From Janthinobacterium saanense (GTDB lineage Bacteria > Pseudomonadota > Gammaproteobacteria > Burkholderiales > Burkholderiaceae_D), in the NCBI RefSeq assembly GCF_014200675.1, contig NZ_JACHCI010000015.1, forward strand, positions 1-64,000: a DNA stretch of 64,000 nt. The letters run 5' to 3'. Position numbers and translations under genes: made by a program. Below the pieces are notes generated by a model. It searched no databases. It saw only the letters and a program-made list of their open reading frames with translations, and was not told where the DNA came from. This document shows positions 18,378 to 26,851 of the stretch, piece after piece (the first letter of the stretch is position 1; the number at the start of each line of letters is the position of its first letter).

Positions 18378-20204
18378 ATGACCGACTTCCTGCCAAACGA
18401 GTGCGATATTGTGATGGAAGGGGGAGTCACTTCCGGTGTGGTCTATCCCACCTTTGTCGCACGCTTGTCGCGCCGCTTCAGGCTGCGTTCCATCGGCGGC
18501 ACCAGTGTCGGCGCGGTGGCCGCGATTGCGGCGGCAGCGGCGCAGTTCAGGCGCAACGGGACGGCATCGACCGATGGATTCGACCGGATGGAGCAGATTC
18601 CAGGCCAGTTGCAGGAAGCGGTGGCAGGCAAGAGCCGCCTTTTCTCGCTGTTTCAACCGTGTCCTGATTTACAGCGCCACTTTAGCGTCATGAGCGCCTC
18701 GCTCAATCGCGCCAATAAGTTCAACGCTTTTGTGTGCGCATCGGCGACATTGATCACGCGCTTTCCGCTTGGTGCCGTATTGGGCGCCCTGGTATGGGGT
18801 CTGTGCTTTTACACGAGCCATGCACTCATCAACGGCAGCGGGCTGATACCGCCTTCCCTGCTTGCCTTACTCTGGTTCGGCCTCAGTGTGCTTGGCTGTA
18901 TTTGGAGTGGCGCCCTGGCCCAGATGGTACTGACTGCATGGACGGGCTTGCGCAAGAACCGCTGTGGTATTTGTTCGGGCATGCGTCAAACCAGCATCAG
19001 TCCGCCTGGATTGACAGAGTGGCTGCATGAACTGGTGCAAAACATTGCTGGTTTGCCGCTGGATGCACCGCTGACGTTCGGCTTGCTGAACGCGTCCGAG
19101 CCACCGATAGAGCTGGCTTTAATGACAACTGGATTGTCCGAGTTACGTGCTCACCGGCTACCGCACACCAGCCGTGACCTGGTATTTCGGGCCTCTGAAT
19201 TCCGCCAGCTTTTCCCTGAACTTGTCGTCGACTGGATGATCAAACACTCGGAAGACACTTCTTATAGCGATCGAACCAGGAGATTGCTTACTGCCGCGGA
19301 TACGGGCGGCGATCGCGATCATTATTTCTTGCCATCCGCCCAGAATCTGCCTGTACTGGTCGCTGCACGCATGAGTTTAAGTTTCCCCGTGCTATTGCAG
19401 GCGGTACCGTTGTTACGCATCCGCGAGGCAGGCATGGGATCAAATGAGAGCGCGCTGCGGCGCGTCTGGTTTGCAGACGGCGGCTTGACCAGCAATTTCC
19501 CTATCCATTTTTTCGATACCTTGCTACCGACCAGGCCAACCTTCGGGGTGACACTGAGCGATGACTTTGACCCCGCCGGAAAAATAGAGGAGAGAGTTGT
19601 ATTGCCCGTGGCCAATAACCAGGGTGTTGCGCCTGCTTATCTGGAAGTTGAAGACCAGCAAGGCTGGCCATCGCCGCTGCGGCTGGCCCAGGCAATCTTC
19701 CTGACTATACGCACCTGGCGCGATCAAGCATTGAAGCGCACGCCTGGCTACCGTGATCGCGTGGTCCAGATTCACCATACAAAAAAAGAAGGTGGCTTGA
19801 ATCTGGATATGCCCGGGGAATCGATAGCCTTGATGAGTGAAAGCGGCGCCATGGCTGCCGAGCGCATTATTGCGCGGTTTTTATGTGAAGACCCCCAGAA
19901 AAATGGCTGGTTGAACCATCGCTGGGTTCGTATGCGCAGCGCGGCCGGGGTCCTGCAGCAAGCATTCAAGCCAGTGCATGGCGCAATGACACAGCCAGCA
20001 TTGTCACCGTCTTATCAGGCCTTGTGGTTAGCCGAAGGCAAGGCAGCGCAAGCCGCATACGTGCTGGACAAGAGCGAGCGGGAGCAGGGACGTTTGCTGT
20101 GGGAACAGATAATAGCAATGGGGCCGCATCTCTATGGCGTCAATTTGTCCGCGAGTGCTCCACGTCCTGAGCCGTCGCTGGTGATCTCGCCCAAGCAAAG
20201 CTGA
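18378..20204 (+). CDS. Patatin-like phospholipase family protein with two membrane helices
   Basis: The 608 residues carry a patatin lipase domain: oxyanion-hole type EGGVTSGVVYP (residues 14-24), nucleophile elbow GGTSVGA with Ser43, and the catalytic Asp in WFADGGLTSNFPI near residue 365. Between the nucleophile and the Asp lie two strongly hydrophobic segments (about 128-150 and 157-185), so the enzyme is probably anchored in the inner membrane with the lipase part in the cytoplasm. Patatins hydrolyse phospholipid or neutral lipid acyl esters; the substrate here is unknown. GAGAGAG at 18365-18372 precedes the ATG. GC content is visibly lower than in neighbouring clusters, hinting at separate ancestry. 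Confidence 0.85.
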   Translation: MTDFLPNECDIVMEGGVTSGVVYPTFVARLSRRFRLRSIGGTSVGAVAAIAAAAAQFRRNGTASTDGFDRMEQIPGQLQEAVAGKSRLFSLFQPCPDLQRHFSVMSASLNRANKFNAFVCASATLITRFPLGAVLGALVWGLCFYTSHALINGSGLIPPSLLALLWFGLSVLGCIWSGALAQMVLTAWTGLRKNRCGICSGMRQTSISPPGLTEWLHELVQNIAGLPLDAPLTFGLLNASEPPIELALMTTGLSELRAHRLPHTSRDLVFRASEFRQLFPELVVDWMIKHSEDTSYSDRTRRLLTAADTGGDRDHYFLPSAQNLPVLVAARMSLSFPVLLQAVPLLRIREAGMGSNESALRRVWFADGGLTSNFPIHFFDTLLPTRPTFGVTLSDDFDPAGKIEERVVLPVANNQGVAPAYLEVEDQQGWPSPLRLAQAIFLTIRTWRDQALKRTPGYRDRVVQIHHTKKEGGLNLDMPGESIALMSESGAMAAERIIARFLCEDPQKNGWLNHRWVRMRSAAGVLQQAFKPVHGAMTQPALSPSYQALWLAEGKAAQAAYVLDKSEREQGRLLWEQIIAMGPHLYGVNLSASAPRPEPSLVISPKQS

Positions 20205-20211
20205 GATAGAG

Positions 20212-20958
20212 CTACGCCACCCAGCGCGCCACCGACTGCGCCACCCATTCCCCTTGGTCCAGCGGCAAGTCGTGGCCCGCCTCGCGGTGGATCAGGCAAT
20301 CGGCTTGCCAGGCCCGCGCCAGTTGCTGCGAGCAGCGGTGGTCGACCAGTTGGTCTTGCGCGCCGGTCATGATCAGCACCGGCATGGCCGGACGGCTGGC
20401 CGGAGCGCGGTAGCGGGCGGCCGATAGCAGTTGGCGCAAGGCATTCTTCTGGCTGACCGGGTATTGCTGCTGAAAACTGAGCCAGTCGGCCAGCAGGGGC
20501 GCGTTGCCGCTGGCGTGGCGGGCGCTGGTCAGGCGCAGTATCAGCGCCTCCTGGCTGCGTTTGCTGCCGAACAGCAATTGACCTAGCAGCGCCGGATAGT
20601 TTTGCCAGCGCAACCTTTGGTAAAACGGGTTGTAGGGGCGCATGCTGGTGTTGATCAGCACGCAGCGGACGATTTCCTGTGGGTAGCGGCTGGCCCACTC
20701 GACGGCCACCATGCCACCCAGCGACAATGCCAGCATATGGTAGGGCGGCTTGAGTTCCTGCGCTTGCAGATCTTGCCGCAGGAATTCGACCATTTCCCAC
20801 ACGCGGGTGGCGCTGTCCATGGCATGCCGCTGGCCGTTACCGGGCAGGTCGGGCGTGATGATGGCCGCATCGGGCAAGGCGTGCGCCAGTTGCGTCGGAA
20901 AGTTGCCCCAGTGGCGCCGTTCGCGCATCAGGCCGCGCAGCAAGATCCAGCTCGCCAT
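20212..20958 (-). CDS. Alpha/beta hydrolase
   Basis: The 248 residues are a compact alpha/beta hydrolase: oxyanion region LLRGLMRERRHWGNF, DLPGNGQR, nucleophile elbow ALSLGG with Ser79, acid TGAQDQLVDH and catalytic His in EAGHDLPLDQ. The elbow has Ala where Gly is usual (A-x-S-x-G). It is cytoplasmic, with no signal. The ATG overlaps the stop of the upstream M14 gene by one base (TGATG), so the two are co-translated; a role in hydrolysing esters or a related substrate cannot be narrowed. The upstream in-frame GTG at 20970 would overlap further and is not preferred. Confidence 0.85.
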   Translation of the reverse strand: MASWILLRGLMRERRHWGNFPTQLAHALPDAAIITPDLPGNGQRHAMDSATRVWEMVEFLRQDLQAQELKPPYHMLALSLGGMVAVEWASRYPQEIVRCVLINTSMRPYNPFYQRLRWQNYPALLGQLLFGSKRSQEALILRLTSARHASGNAPLLADWLSFQQQYPVSQKNALRQLLSAARYRAPASRPAMPVLIMTGAQDQLVDHRCSQQLARAWQADCLIHREAGHDLPLDQGEWVAQSVARWVA

Positions 20959-21965
20959 CACTCGTACCACTGGGCCAGAGCGCGCCGGCGCTGGGCTTTG
21001 CGGGCCAGGCCTTCCGGCATCCAGCGGCCATGGCTGTTGGCGGCACGCATCAGGAAATCGAACCAGACCAGGTGGCGCCGCAGCACGCGCTGCAAGCGGT
21101 GGGTGGCGGTGGGGTTGAAGATGGCCACGCGGTTAAATAGCTGGCGCGGGTTTTTCTTGACCCACAGCCAGGAACCCATTTCCAGGGTCAGCGGCAGGAA
21201 CACGCGCTCGCTGTGGCTGGTGCCGTTCAGGTAGAGATAATCCCACAGGTCGCCATGCGTGCGGTATTGCCGGCTTTGCGGCTCGAACACATAGTTATGG
21301 TTGGGGTAGCTTTCACTGAACAGCTCTTCCAGCGCGCCAATATCGGCCAGGTGGGGTATCGGCGTCTTGGTATGGGCATGTGGAAACCAGATACGGTCGC
21401 GCAAGCCGAAGCCCGAATGGCAATCGAGGGCGATGCTGAACTGGCGCGACAGCAATTCGCGCTCGACCAGTTCGCATACGGCGGCGCTTTCCTGTTCCAT
21501 CACGGGATTACCCCGGTACCAGGGCAGGCGCCGGCTGTAGCGCTGGCCGCCCAGCATGAAGGGGACTTTTTCAAGTGCGCTCAAGGGCGCATTGCGCATC
21601 AGGTCCACCCCTTGCGGATTGCTGCGCGTGGCTTGCCACATGCCGCCCGGATTCACCAGCGGCATGAAGACCAGGCGCATCGATTCCAGTTGCTGGTGCA
21701 GGGTGCTATCCCAGCGCAAGCGCGCCAGTATGCTTTCAAGGAAGGCCAGGATCACTTGCGTGCCGATCCGTTCCAGGCCGTGGATGCCGCCAAAAAAGCC
21801 CAGCGCAGGCACGTCGGGGCTGGGATTGCCCAGCGCAATCGTGTGCACGGGAAATTGGCGCCCATCGATGGCGATAGTGCAGGGCGTGGCCACTTCCAGG
21901 TGTTTGCCGCCCTCATCGATGAGGCGTTTCAGCATGACCAGTTCGGGCAGATTCTTTTCGATCAT
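20958..21965 (-). CDS. M14 family zinc carboxypeptidase-like protein
   Basis: The 335 residues match the M14 metallocarboxypeptidase/succinylglutamate-desuccinylase-like fold: zinc ligands His62 and Glu65 in GGIHGLERIG, VNPGGMW, the substrate-binding NPQGVDLMRN segment, third ligand His183 in DCHSGFG, and a late catalytic Glu in LTLEMGSW. No signal peptide is present, so it acts in the cytoplasm, which suits cleavage of small peptides such as murein tripeptides, or deacylation of small amides; this is inference. It is operonic with the alpha/beta hydrolase. Confidence 0.85.
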   Translation of the reverse strand: MIEKNLPELVMLKRLIDEGGKHLEVATPCTIAIDGRQFPVHTIALGNPSPDVPALGFFGGIHGLERIGTQVILAFLESILARLRWDSTLHQQLESMRLVFMPLVNPGGMWQATRSNPQGVDLMRNAPLSALEKVPFMLGGQRYSRRLPWYRGNPVMEQESAAVCELVERELLSRQFSIALDCHSGFGLRDRIWFPHAHTKTPIPHLADIGALEELFSESYPNHNYVFEPQSRQYRTHGDLWDYLYLNGTSHSERVFLPLTLEMGSWLWVKKNPRQLFNRVAIFNPTATHRLQRVLRRHLVWFDFLMRAANSHGRWMPEGLARKAQRRRALAQWYE

Positions 21966-22149
21966 GGAAGGTCGGAAAAGGAGAGGAAAGCTAGTGTAGC
22001 CGAATATTAATCCAGATCATGCATTCTTTAAGCGCGAACCTCGCAGCCTTTTATGGTGCCGCGAAACCGGGTACATGCCAGGGCATATGTTTTTCTTGCA
22101 CGAACTGCTATATTGTTCAGACTTTATTTTAACGATGTGGGGGAATTGC
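21966..22149. other. Divergent spacer between M14 and SIMPL genes
   Basis: A 184-base AT-rich intergenic stretch holding both promoters. GGGGGAA at 22139-22145 is the ribosome site for the SIMPL gene. I see no palindromic operator or small gene. Confidence 0.4.
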
Positions 22150-22866
22150 ATGAGGCGCAAGCTGTTGCTGGTGTTGGCGTACTTTGCGGTGAATATGGCG
22201 CAAGCCTCGCCATTGCCTGATTACCCGTTTATTTTCCAATCGGGCACGGCGAAAATGGAAGTGGCGCCTGATCTGGCCTTGATTGAGATAACCGTTTCCA
22301 GCCGCGCTAGCGACGCGGCAAAGGCGCTGGCGGTGGTCAATGCCAGCGTCGCCGGGATATTCCAGTTATTTGACAAGGCCAAACTACGGCAATCGGATAT
22401 CACCTCATCCCAGATTAGCCGCACGCTGGAGTATGCAGGCAGGGAAAAGCGCGATACAGTCCCTTTGTATATCGTGAGCCGTAATGTGAGCGTGTGGGTC
22501 AGGGAGTTGGCTGCATGGGCGCCATTGATGTCGGACCTGGCAGGTATGAAAAATATCACCGAGCTGGAAACGTCGTTTCATAGTAGCGCCCGCAACACGC
22601 TGGAAGCCGAACTGGAATTGAAAGCGGCCGATGATGCAGCAGCCAAGGCATCGCGTATCGCCAAATCATTTGGCAGGAAGATCGCTTCCGTCATGGCCAT
22701 CTCGGAAGCGCCATTCAATGCACTTGACCGTGCGCTGATGACTTCCAGGGATGGAGAATTTTCTCCACCTCCTTTCATTCCGCCAACCGGGATCTCGTCG
22801 GCGATACGGGCACCAGCGAACATCACCTTGCAAAAGAGCTTGAACGTCTTGTTCAAGCTGGAATAA
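22150..22866 (+). CDS. SIMPL (DUF541) domain-containing exported protein
   Basis: The 238 residues begin with a signal peptide (RRKLLLVLAYFAVNMAQA) and continue as a SIMPL/DUF541 domain: FIFQSGTAKMEVAPDLALIE, a Lys-Ala-rich helix, DITSSQISRTLEY, and a helix pair rich in Ala-Lys (DDAAAKASRIAKSFGRKIAS). SIMPL proteins are periplasmic or outer-surface oligomers linked to oxidative-stress protection and envelope function. The ATG at 22150 follows a GGGGGAA site; upstream in-frame starts lack a site and a signal. GC is lower than average for the window. Confidence 0.85.
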   Translation: MRRKLLLVLAYFAVNMAQASPLPDYPFIFQSGTAKMEVAPDLALIEITVSSRASDAAKALAVVNASVAGIFQLFDKAKLRQSDITSSQISRTLEYAGREKRDTVPLYIVSRNVSVWVRELAAWAPLMSDLAGMKNITELETSFHSSARNTLEAELELKAADDAAAKASRIAKSFGRKIASVMAISEAPFNALDRALMTSRDGEFSPPPFIPPTGISSAIRAPANITLQKSLNVLFKLE

Positions 22867-22872
22867 CGGTAG

Positions 22873-22894
22873 AGCAGCATGATGTCATGCTGCT
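22873..22894. terminator. Perfect hairpin between convergent SIMPL and DUF2252 genes
   Basis: AGCAGCATGA and TCATGCTGCT form a perfect 10-base stem around a 2-base loop, seven bases after the SIMPL stop and before the convergent DUF2252 stop. No long T-run follows on either strand, so it may be an imperfect bidirectional terminator. Confidence 0.5.
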
Positions 22895-22910
22895 ACCATG
22901 TTGCATCAAG

Positions 22911-24110
22911 TTAGCTCCGTTCAGTCCTGGCCAGCCGCAGCGCATACTGGCGACAATGTTCGAGATAACTCGATTCGTGGCTGGCGATCAATTGCAGCAC
23001 GCTGTTCCACAGCCAGCCGGGAATGGGATTGTCGGCGTTGCGGTCCATCTGCAATTGCTTGATCCACTGCATGCCGGTGCCCCAATCCATTTGCCGCGCA
23101 TGCGCGCAACCGACCACATAGGCCAGGTAGCTGGCCGTGCTGGCTGCGTCTTCCACGCTCAGCTCGTCGATTTCCAGTTTCAAATCTTGCGGCAGCAATT
23201 CGCGCACGAAGATACCCTTGCCCAGGAAGCGCTGCGACAGCGTGCGTTCGCCTAGCGCCGGCGACAAGTGCCGCGCACCGGCCACTACGCGCTTGGCGTT
23301 GTCGCGCGGCATGCTGGCGTCGGGGTAATGTACGGACGTCGCCTGCACGGCTTCCTTGATATCGATCAAACAGTATTCGCCATCGCCCAGGCCCAGCAGC
23401 ACCGCATAACGCAGCAAGCCCAGCGAACTGCAGCCTTTCACCCAGTAGGCGGCGTCGATCACTTCCAGCTTGGCCTTCTTGCTGCGCGATTTCAAACGCG
23501 TCACCAGCGAGCGCATGTCGGACGTGTCGCACAGCTCGGCGATGGCTTTCTTTTCTTCCTTGGAAATCGGCCAGAAATTGCGTCCCATGGGAATGATGGG
23601 GCGGGTTTCCAGGAAACGTTCCGCCGCCAGTTCCTTCCACGAGCGTTGCTCCGCACCACGCATGGCCGACTTGACGACGGCAGGGCGGGGCAGGGCCAGC
23701 TGCAATTCGCCGGGTAAAAACGCGAAGGCGTAGCCGTCCAGCATATGTTGCAGCATGCGCGCCGTCACCACGCCGGGCAGGGACGAACCGCGCGCGGCCG
23801 TCGCCAGCGACAGCGCCAGGCGCACCAGGTCGTGGGCAGGATTGCCGATCACACTCTGATCGAAGTCGCGGATCTGCATTTCCAGGCTGCCATCCAGGCC
23901 GGCCAGCGGTCCCAGGTTGCCCAGGTGACAGTCGCCGCAAATCCAGATCGGCGGGCCTTCCGGCAAGCTGTGGCCGGGCTGGGCTTGCAGCCATTCATAG
24001 TACTGGGCGGTATTGCCGCGCACATAAGCGTGCGGCGAACGCGCCATTTTTGCTTCGCGCCGGTCCAGCAGCAACTGTCGGCGCTGTTTCGGTGTCGGGA
24101 GTGTGGCCAA
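22911..24110 (-). CDS. DUF2252 family protein
   Basis: The 399 residues match DUF2252, a family with an aminoglycoside-phosphotransferase/kinase-like fold: KMARSPHAYVRGNTAQYYEW, ICGDCHLGNLGPL (the catalytic-loop-like HxGN-type motif) and IRDFDQSVIGNPAHDLVRLA (the DFD metal-binding motif). The substrate is not known. I chose TTG at 24110 because AAAGGA lies eight bases upstream; ATG at 24158 and GTG at 24176 in the same frame are alternatives without as good a site. It is convergent with the SIMPL gene and divergent from CorA. Confidence 0.82.
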   Translation of the reverse strand: MATLPTPKQRRQLLLDRREAKMARSPHAYVRGNTAQYYEWLQAQPGHSLPEGPPIWICGDCHLGNLGPLAGLDGSLEMQIRDFDQSVIGNPAHDLVRLALSLATAARGSSLPGVVTARMLQHMLDGYAFAFLPGELQLALPRPAVVKSAMRGAEQRSWKELAAERFLETRPIIPMGRNFWPISKEEKKAIAELCDTSDMRSLVTRLKSRSKKAKLEVIDAAYWVKGCSSLGLLRYAVLLGLGDGEYCLIDIKEAVQATSVHYPDASMPRDNAKRVVAGARHLSPALGERTLSQRFLGKGIFVRELLPQDLKLEIDELSVEDAASTASYLAYVVGCAHARQMDWGTGMQWIKQLQMDRNADNPIPGWLWNSVLQLIASHESSYLEHCRQYALRLARTERS

Positions 24111-24238
24111 GGTGCGGTCCTTTCTGATGAGCTTGCCCCATACTATGCTTCTTCGCATGATTCTGTCGTGAAACACTTAACAGTGCGACAAGCCTATCCG
24201 TGCCAAGCTACATTTACTTCTTAATTTGGACATCAAAC

Positions 24239-25225
24239 ATGGACCTGAGCCAGCACGCCGCCGTCGTCAATTGCGAAGCCTATCGCGACGGCAAGAAGAT
24301 CGAGCATTTCGACATCGACAAGGTGGCTGATTTCCTGGACGACAGCGCCTGCTTCGTCTGGATCGGCCTGGCCGCACCGGACGGGGCCGCCATGCAAGCC
24401 TTGCAAGCGGCGTTTGGCTTGCACGAACTTGCCGTGGAAGATGCAGAAGGCGCGCACGAGCGGCCCAAGCTGGAAGAGTACGGCGACACCCTGTTCATGG
24501 TGCTGCACACGGCCAGCCTGGAAAACGGCGCCATCGTCTACGGCGAAACGCACGTCTTCCTCGGCTGCCGCTTCATCATCACCGTGCGCCACGGCCCCTC
24601 GGCCGGTTACGCGAAACTGCGCGAGCGCAAGGAAAGCGTACCGGACAAACTGGCCAGCGGCCCCGGCTACGTGCTGTATTCCATCATCGACTTCATCGTC
24701 GACCAGTACCAGCCCTGCATCGACCATCTGCAAACCAAATTCCAGCAATACGAACAGCAGCTATTCCAGCCCAGCCTGTCCGAAGACAAGCTGCAAGACT
24801 TCTACCAGCTGAAAACGGAGTTGCTCAAACTGGACGCCGCCGTCAACCCCCTGCATGAAATCTGCACCCAGCTGATCCGCTTCCACGGCGACATCGTCCC
24901 CAAGGAAAACCGCCTCTACTACCGCGACATCCTCGACCACGTCAAACGCGTCACCCACACAGCGAGCCAGATGCGCGAAATGGTCAACTCCGCCATGCAG
25001 GTAGCGCTAGGCCAAATCTCGATCCGCCAGAACGAAGTGGTGAAACGCCTGGCCGGCTGGGGCGCCATCCTGGCCGTGCCCACCATGGTCTTCAGCCTGT
25101 ACGGTATGAACTTTGAATTCATGCCGGAACTGAAGTGGCGGGGCAGTTATCCGGCGGTCATCGTGGGGATTATTGCGGGATGTTATTTCTTGCACCGCAG
25201 GTTGAAGCGGGATGGGTGGTTGTAG
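24239..25225 (+). CDS. corA: CorA-type magnesium/cobalt transporter
   Basis: The 328 residues are a CorA channel subunit: a large cytoplasmic N-terminal domain (DDSACFVWIGLAAPD; LAVEDAEGAHERPKLEEYGD), a long stalk helix (about 150-260), and two C-terminal helices with the selectivity motif YGMNFEFMPEL in the loop between them and the basic HRRLKRDGWL tail. The pentamer carries Mg2+ (and Co2+/Ni2+) into the cell. The ATG at 24239 matches the family start; an upstream GTG/ATG at 24200 adds an unrelated stretch. It is a single gene. Confidence 0.93.
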   Translation: MDLSQHAAVVNCEAYRDGKKIEHFDIDKVADFLDDSACFVWIGLAAPDGAAMQALQAAFGLHELAVEDAEGAHERPKLEEYGDTLFMVLHTASLENGAIVYGETHVFLGCRFIITVRHGPSAGYAKLRERKESVPDKLASGPGYVLYSIIDFIVDQYQPCIDHLQTKFQQYEQQLFQPSLSEDKLQDFYQLKTELLKLDAAVNPLHEICTQLIRFHGDIVPKENRLYYRDILDHVKRVTHTASQMREMVNSAMQVALGQISIRQNEVVKRLAGWGAILAVPTMVFSLYGMNFEFMPELKWRGSYPAVIVGIIAGCYFLHRRLKRDGWL

Positions 25226-25287
25226 GGGTGGGTATGGTCCGGCCAACATGCATTCCAAGGCAGCAGTTGGCTGGCTCGAATTACGCT

Positions 25288-25884
25288 CTATGTCGTCTTT
25301 TTCCGAACAATCAACCGCTGCGTCCTTTTCCCCGACGATGCGCTGATCACGTCTTCCTCGAATATCACATCACATAGGCCGCCCGCCGGCAGGGTCACCA
25401 GTTCCCGCTCAAACGAGGAATAGAGCCGGCCAGACTTGTCGCGTAGCGACGCCTGTTCCGTGACGCGCCAGCTGAGGTAGAGCGTGCCGCCTGGGCGCAG
25501 CAAGGCGATCAGGGAGCTGATGGCCTCGCTGATACTGGCCGGTTCAAGATGCATGATCACGGTTTCGCACAGCACGTTCTGGTAGCTGCCGCGCTGCAGG
25601 CCGTCGAGTGCTGGCAGGCTGCCTTGCCGGAACGTGATGCCGGGATATGCCGCCCGCGCTTCATCGAGCAGTCCCTGCGAAACATCGACGCCGATAGCCT
25701 GGAAGCCATTGGCGACCAGCCAGGCGGTATCACGGCCGGCGCCGCAGCCGATGTCTGCCGTGAGTCCTGGCGTGAAGTATTGCTTCAATAACGCGTACAT
25801 GTCGCTGGGCGCATCCTGTTCTAGCCAGTCGCGGGCATACGAGGCCGCTTGCTGGTCGTAGGCCGCTACTGTTTCTATATCCAT
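25288..25884 (-). CDS. Class I SAM-dependent methyltransferase
   Basis: The 198 residues are a class I methyltransferase: SAM motif I TADIGCGAGRDTAWLV, the acidic loop end of motif II (AIGVDVSQGLLDEAR), motif around CETVIMHLEP and a post-motif LRPGGTLYLSWR. The architecture is that of small-molecule/tellurite-type methyltransferases; the acceptor is not evident. AGGAGC precedes the ATG at 25884; the frame extends 12 codons upstream without a site. It is a single gene, convergent with CorA. Confidence 0.87.
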   Translation of the reverse strand: MDIETVAAYDQQAASYARDWLEQDAPSDMYALLKQYFTPGLTADIGCGAGRDTAWLVANGFQAIGVDVSQGLLDEARAAYPGITFRQGSLPALDGLQRGSYQNVLCETVIMHLEPASISEAISSLIALLRPGGTLYLSWRVTEQASLRDKSGRLYSSFERELVTLPAGGLCDVIFEEDVISASSGKRTQRLIVRKKTT

Positions 25885-26100
25885 GCAGATGCTCCTGTGA
25901 AGGTGGACTGTTCGTCTCAATGATTATCGCAGCTTTTCAGTCGGGAAATACGCATGCCAGATAGCTGGACTGGGCAGTTCTGCGCGGCATACAAGAATGC
26001 CTTGCTACACCTGAAATATCAATGCCTGCTGGCGCTACCGGTGATATAGCTGTGGCTGTGAGCGGAGACGAGTGCTCCGGGCCAGCGAAGAGGGGCGCGT
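25885..26100. other. Intergenic spacer, no gene seen
   Basis: The 216-base spacer separates the methyltransferase gene from the low-GC pair of small genes. GAGGGGC just before 26101 is the ribosome site for the first of them. I see no other feature. Confidence 0.4.
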
Positions 26101-26460
26101 ATGCCAAAATACATAAGTGCTATCATGAAGGCATTCCAAGCGACTTCCGTGCGCTGGCAGCAAGGGGGCGACAACTGGTTTGATGTCGAGCTGACCTTCC
26201 CTCAAGGAATCGTCCAAATTGCAGCGGAGGTGGTGCTTGATCCGGGCTCTGGTACCCTGGCTTTGTTTGACATCGCTATCTATGCACAAGATGAAAAGAA
26301 TTTTCGCATCGGCTCGGCAGGAAGTGCGCTGCGGGAGGCGATGAACGATTTGAAGAGCGTGGTGCAGGGGCAAGGATATTTCATCGTCAATATTACCGGT
26401 CAGCGTGTTGAGCATAGTTCATCTGCACGTCCCGGACATGATGTCGATATTCGTTTGTGA
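26101..26460 (+). CDS. Small protein of unknown function, first of a low-GC pair
   Basis: I do not recognise this 119-residue protein. It has an N-terminal helix, then alternating strands (WFDVELTFPQGIVQIAAEVV; LALFDIAIYAQDEKNFRIG), a helix (GSALREAMNDLKSVVQGQGY) and a C-terminal strand. It has no signal peptide or membrane segment. It is followed 17 bases later by a second small gene in the same direction, and the GC content of both is about ten points below the window average. The size, composition and arrangement resemble orphan immunity-type genes from toxin loci, but no toxin is present in the window. Confidence 0.6.
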   Translation: MPKYISAIMKAFQATSVRWQQGGDNWFDVELTFPQGIVQIAAEVVLDPGSGTLALFDIAIYAQDEKNFRIGSAGSALREAMNDLKSVVQGQGYFIVNITGQRVEHSSSARPGHDVDIRL

Positions 26461-26477
26461 ACGTGTGGGAGGTCGCT

Positions 26478-26738
26478 ATGGTTACGTTTTCCTATGAACA
26501 ACTATTGAGCAAGCTGAAAAGTCTGGACTGTACGCCAGACGAGGCACAGCGTCATCTGAAGCACATGCATGCTTCCATCGTGATGGCCATCAGGGTGACG
26601 CGTGCCGTTTATGGCATGTCCATGGGCGAAGCCAAGAAGATAGTGGACCGCCATCCCGTTTGGGTTGACGAGTCTGCTTTAGGGAATGAAATTCAAGAAA
26701 AAGCCATTGCAGCGGCAGCAGAGTTGTTGGCGCAGTGA
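26478..26738 (+). CDS. Small protein with L7/L12-CTD-like helical segment, second of a low-GC pair
   Basis: The 86 residues contain FSYEQLLSKLKSL, DEAQRHLKHMHASIVMAIRV and a segment TRAVYGMSMGEAKKIVDRH resembling the C-terminal helix pair of ribosomal protein L7/L12 (the GLxEAKxxV pattern). The ATG at 26478 follows a strong GGAGG at 26466-26470; an upstream GTG at 26457 would overlap the first gene's stop. Proteins of this size with an L7/L12-like segment often sit beside toxin-immunity genes, but the function is unknown. Low GC like its partner. Confidence 0.6.
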   Translation: MVTFSYEQLLSKLKSLDCTPDEAQRHLKHMHASIVMAIRVTRAVYGMSMGEAKKIVDRHPVWVDESALGNEIQEKAIAAAAELLAQ

Positions 26739-26851
26739 GCAGATTGCCGCTTGAGCTCACCATGTTTTCCACTGCTTGAGCCAAAAGTCACATCGGGATG
26801 GGTGGCTACAACCCCTCGCTGCCTGTCCCCGTCACACTTCATTGCTGGCCG

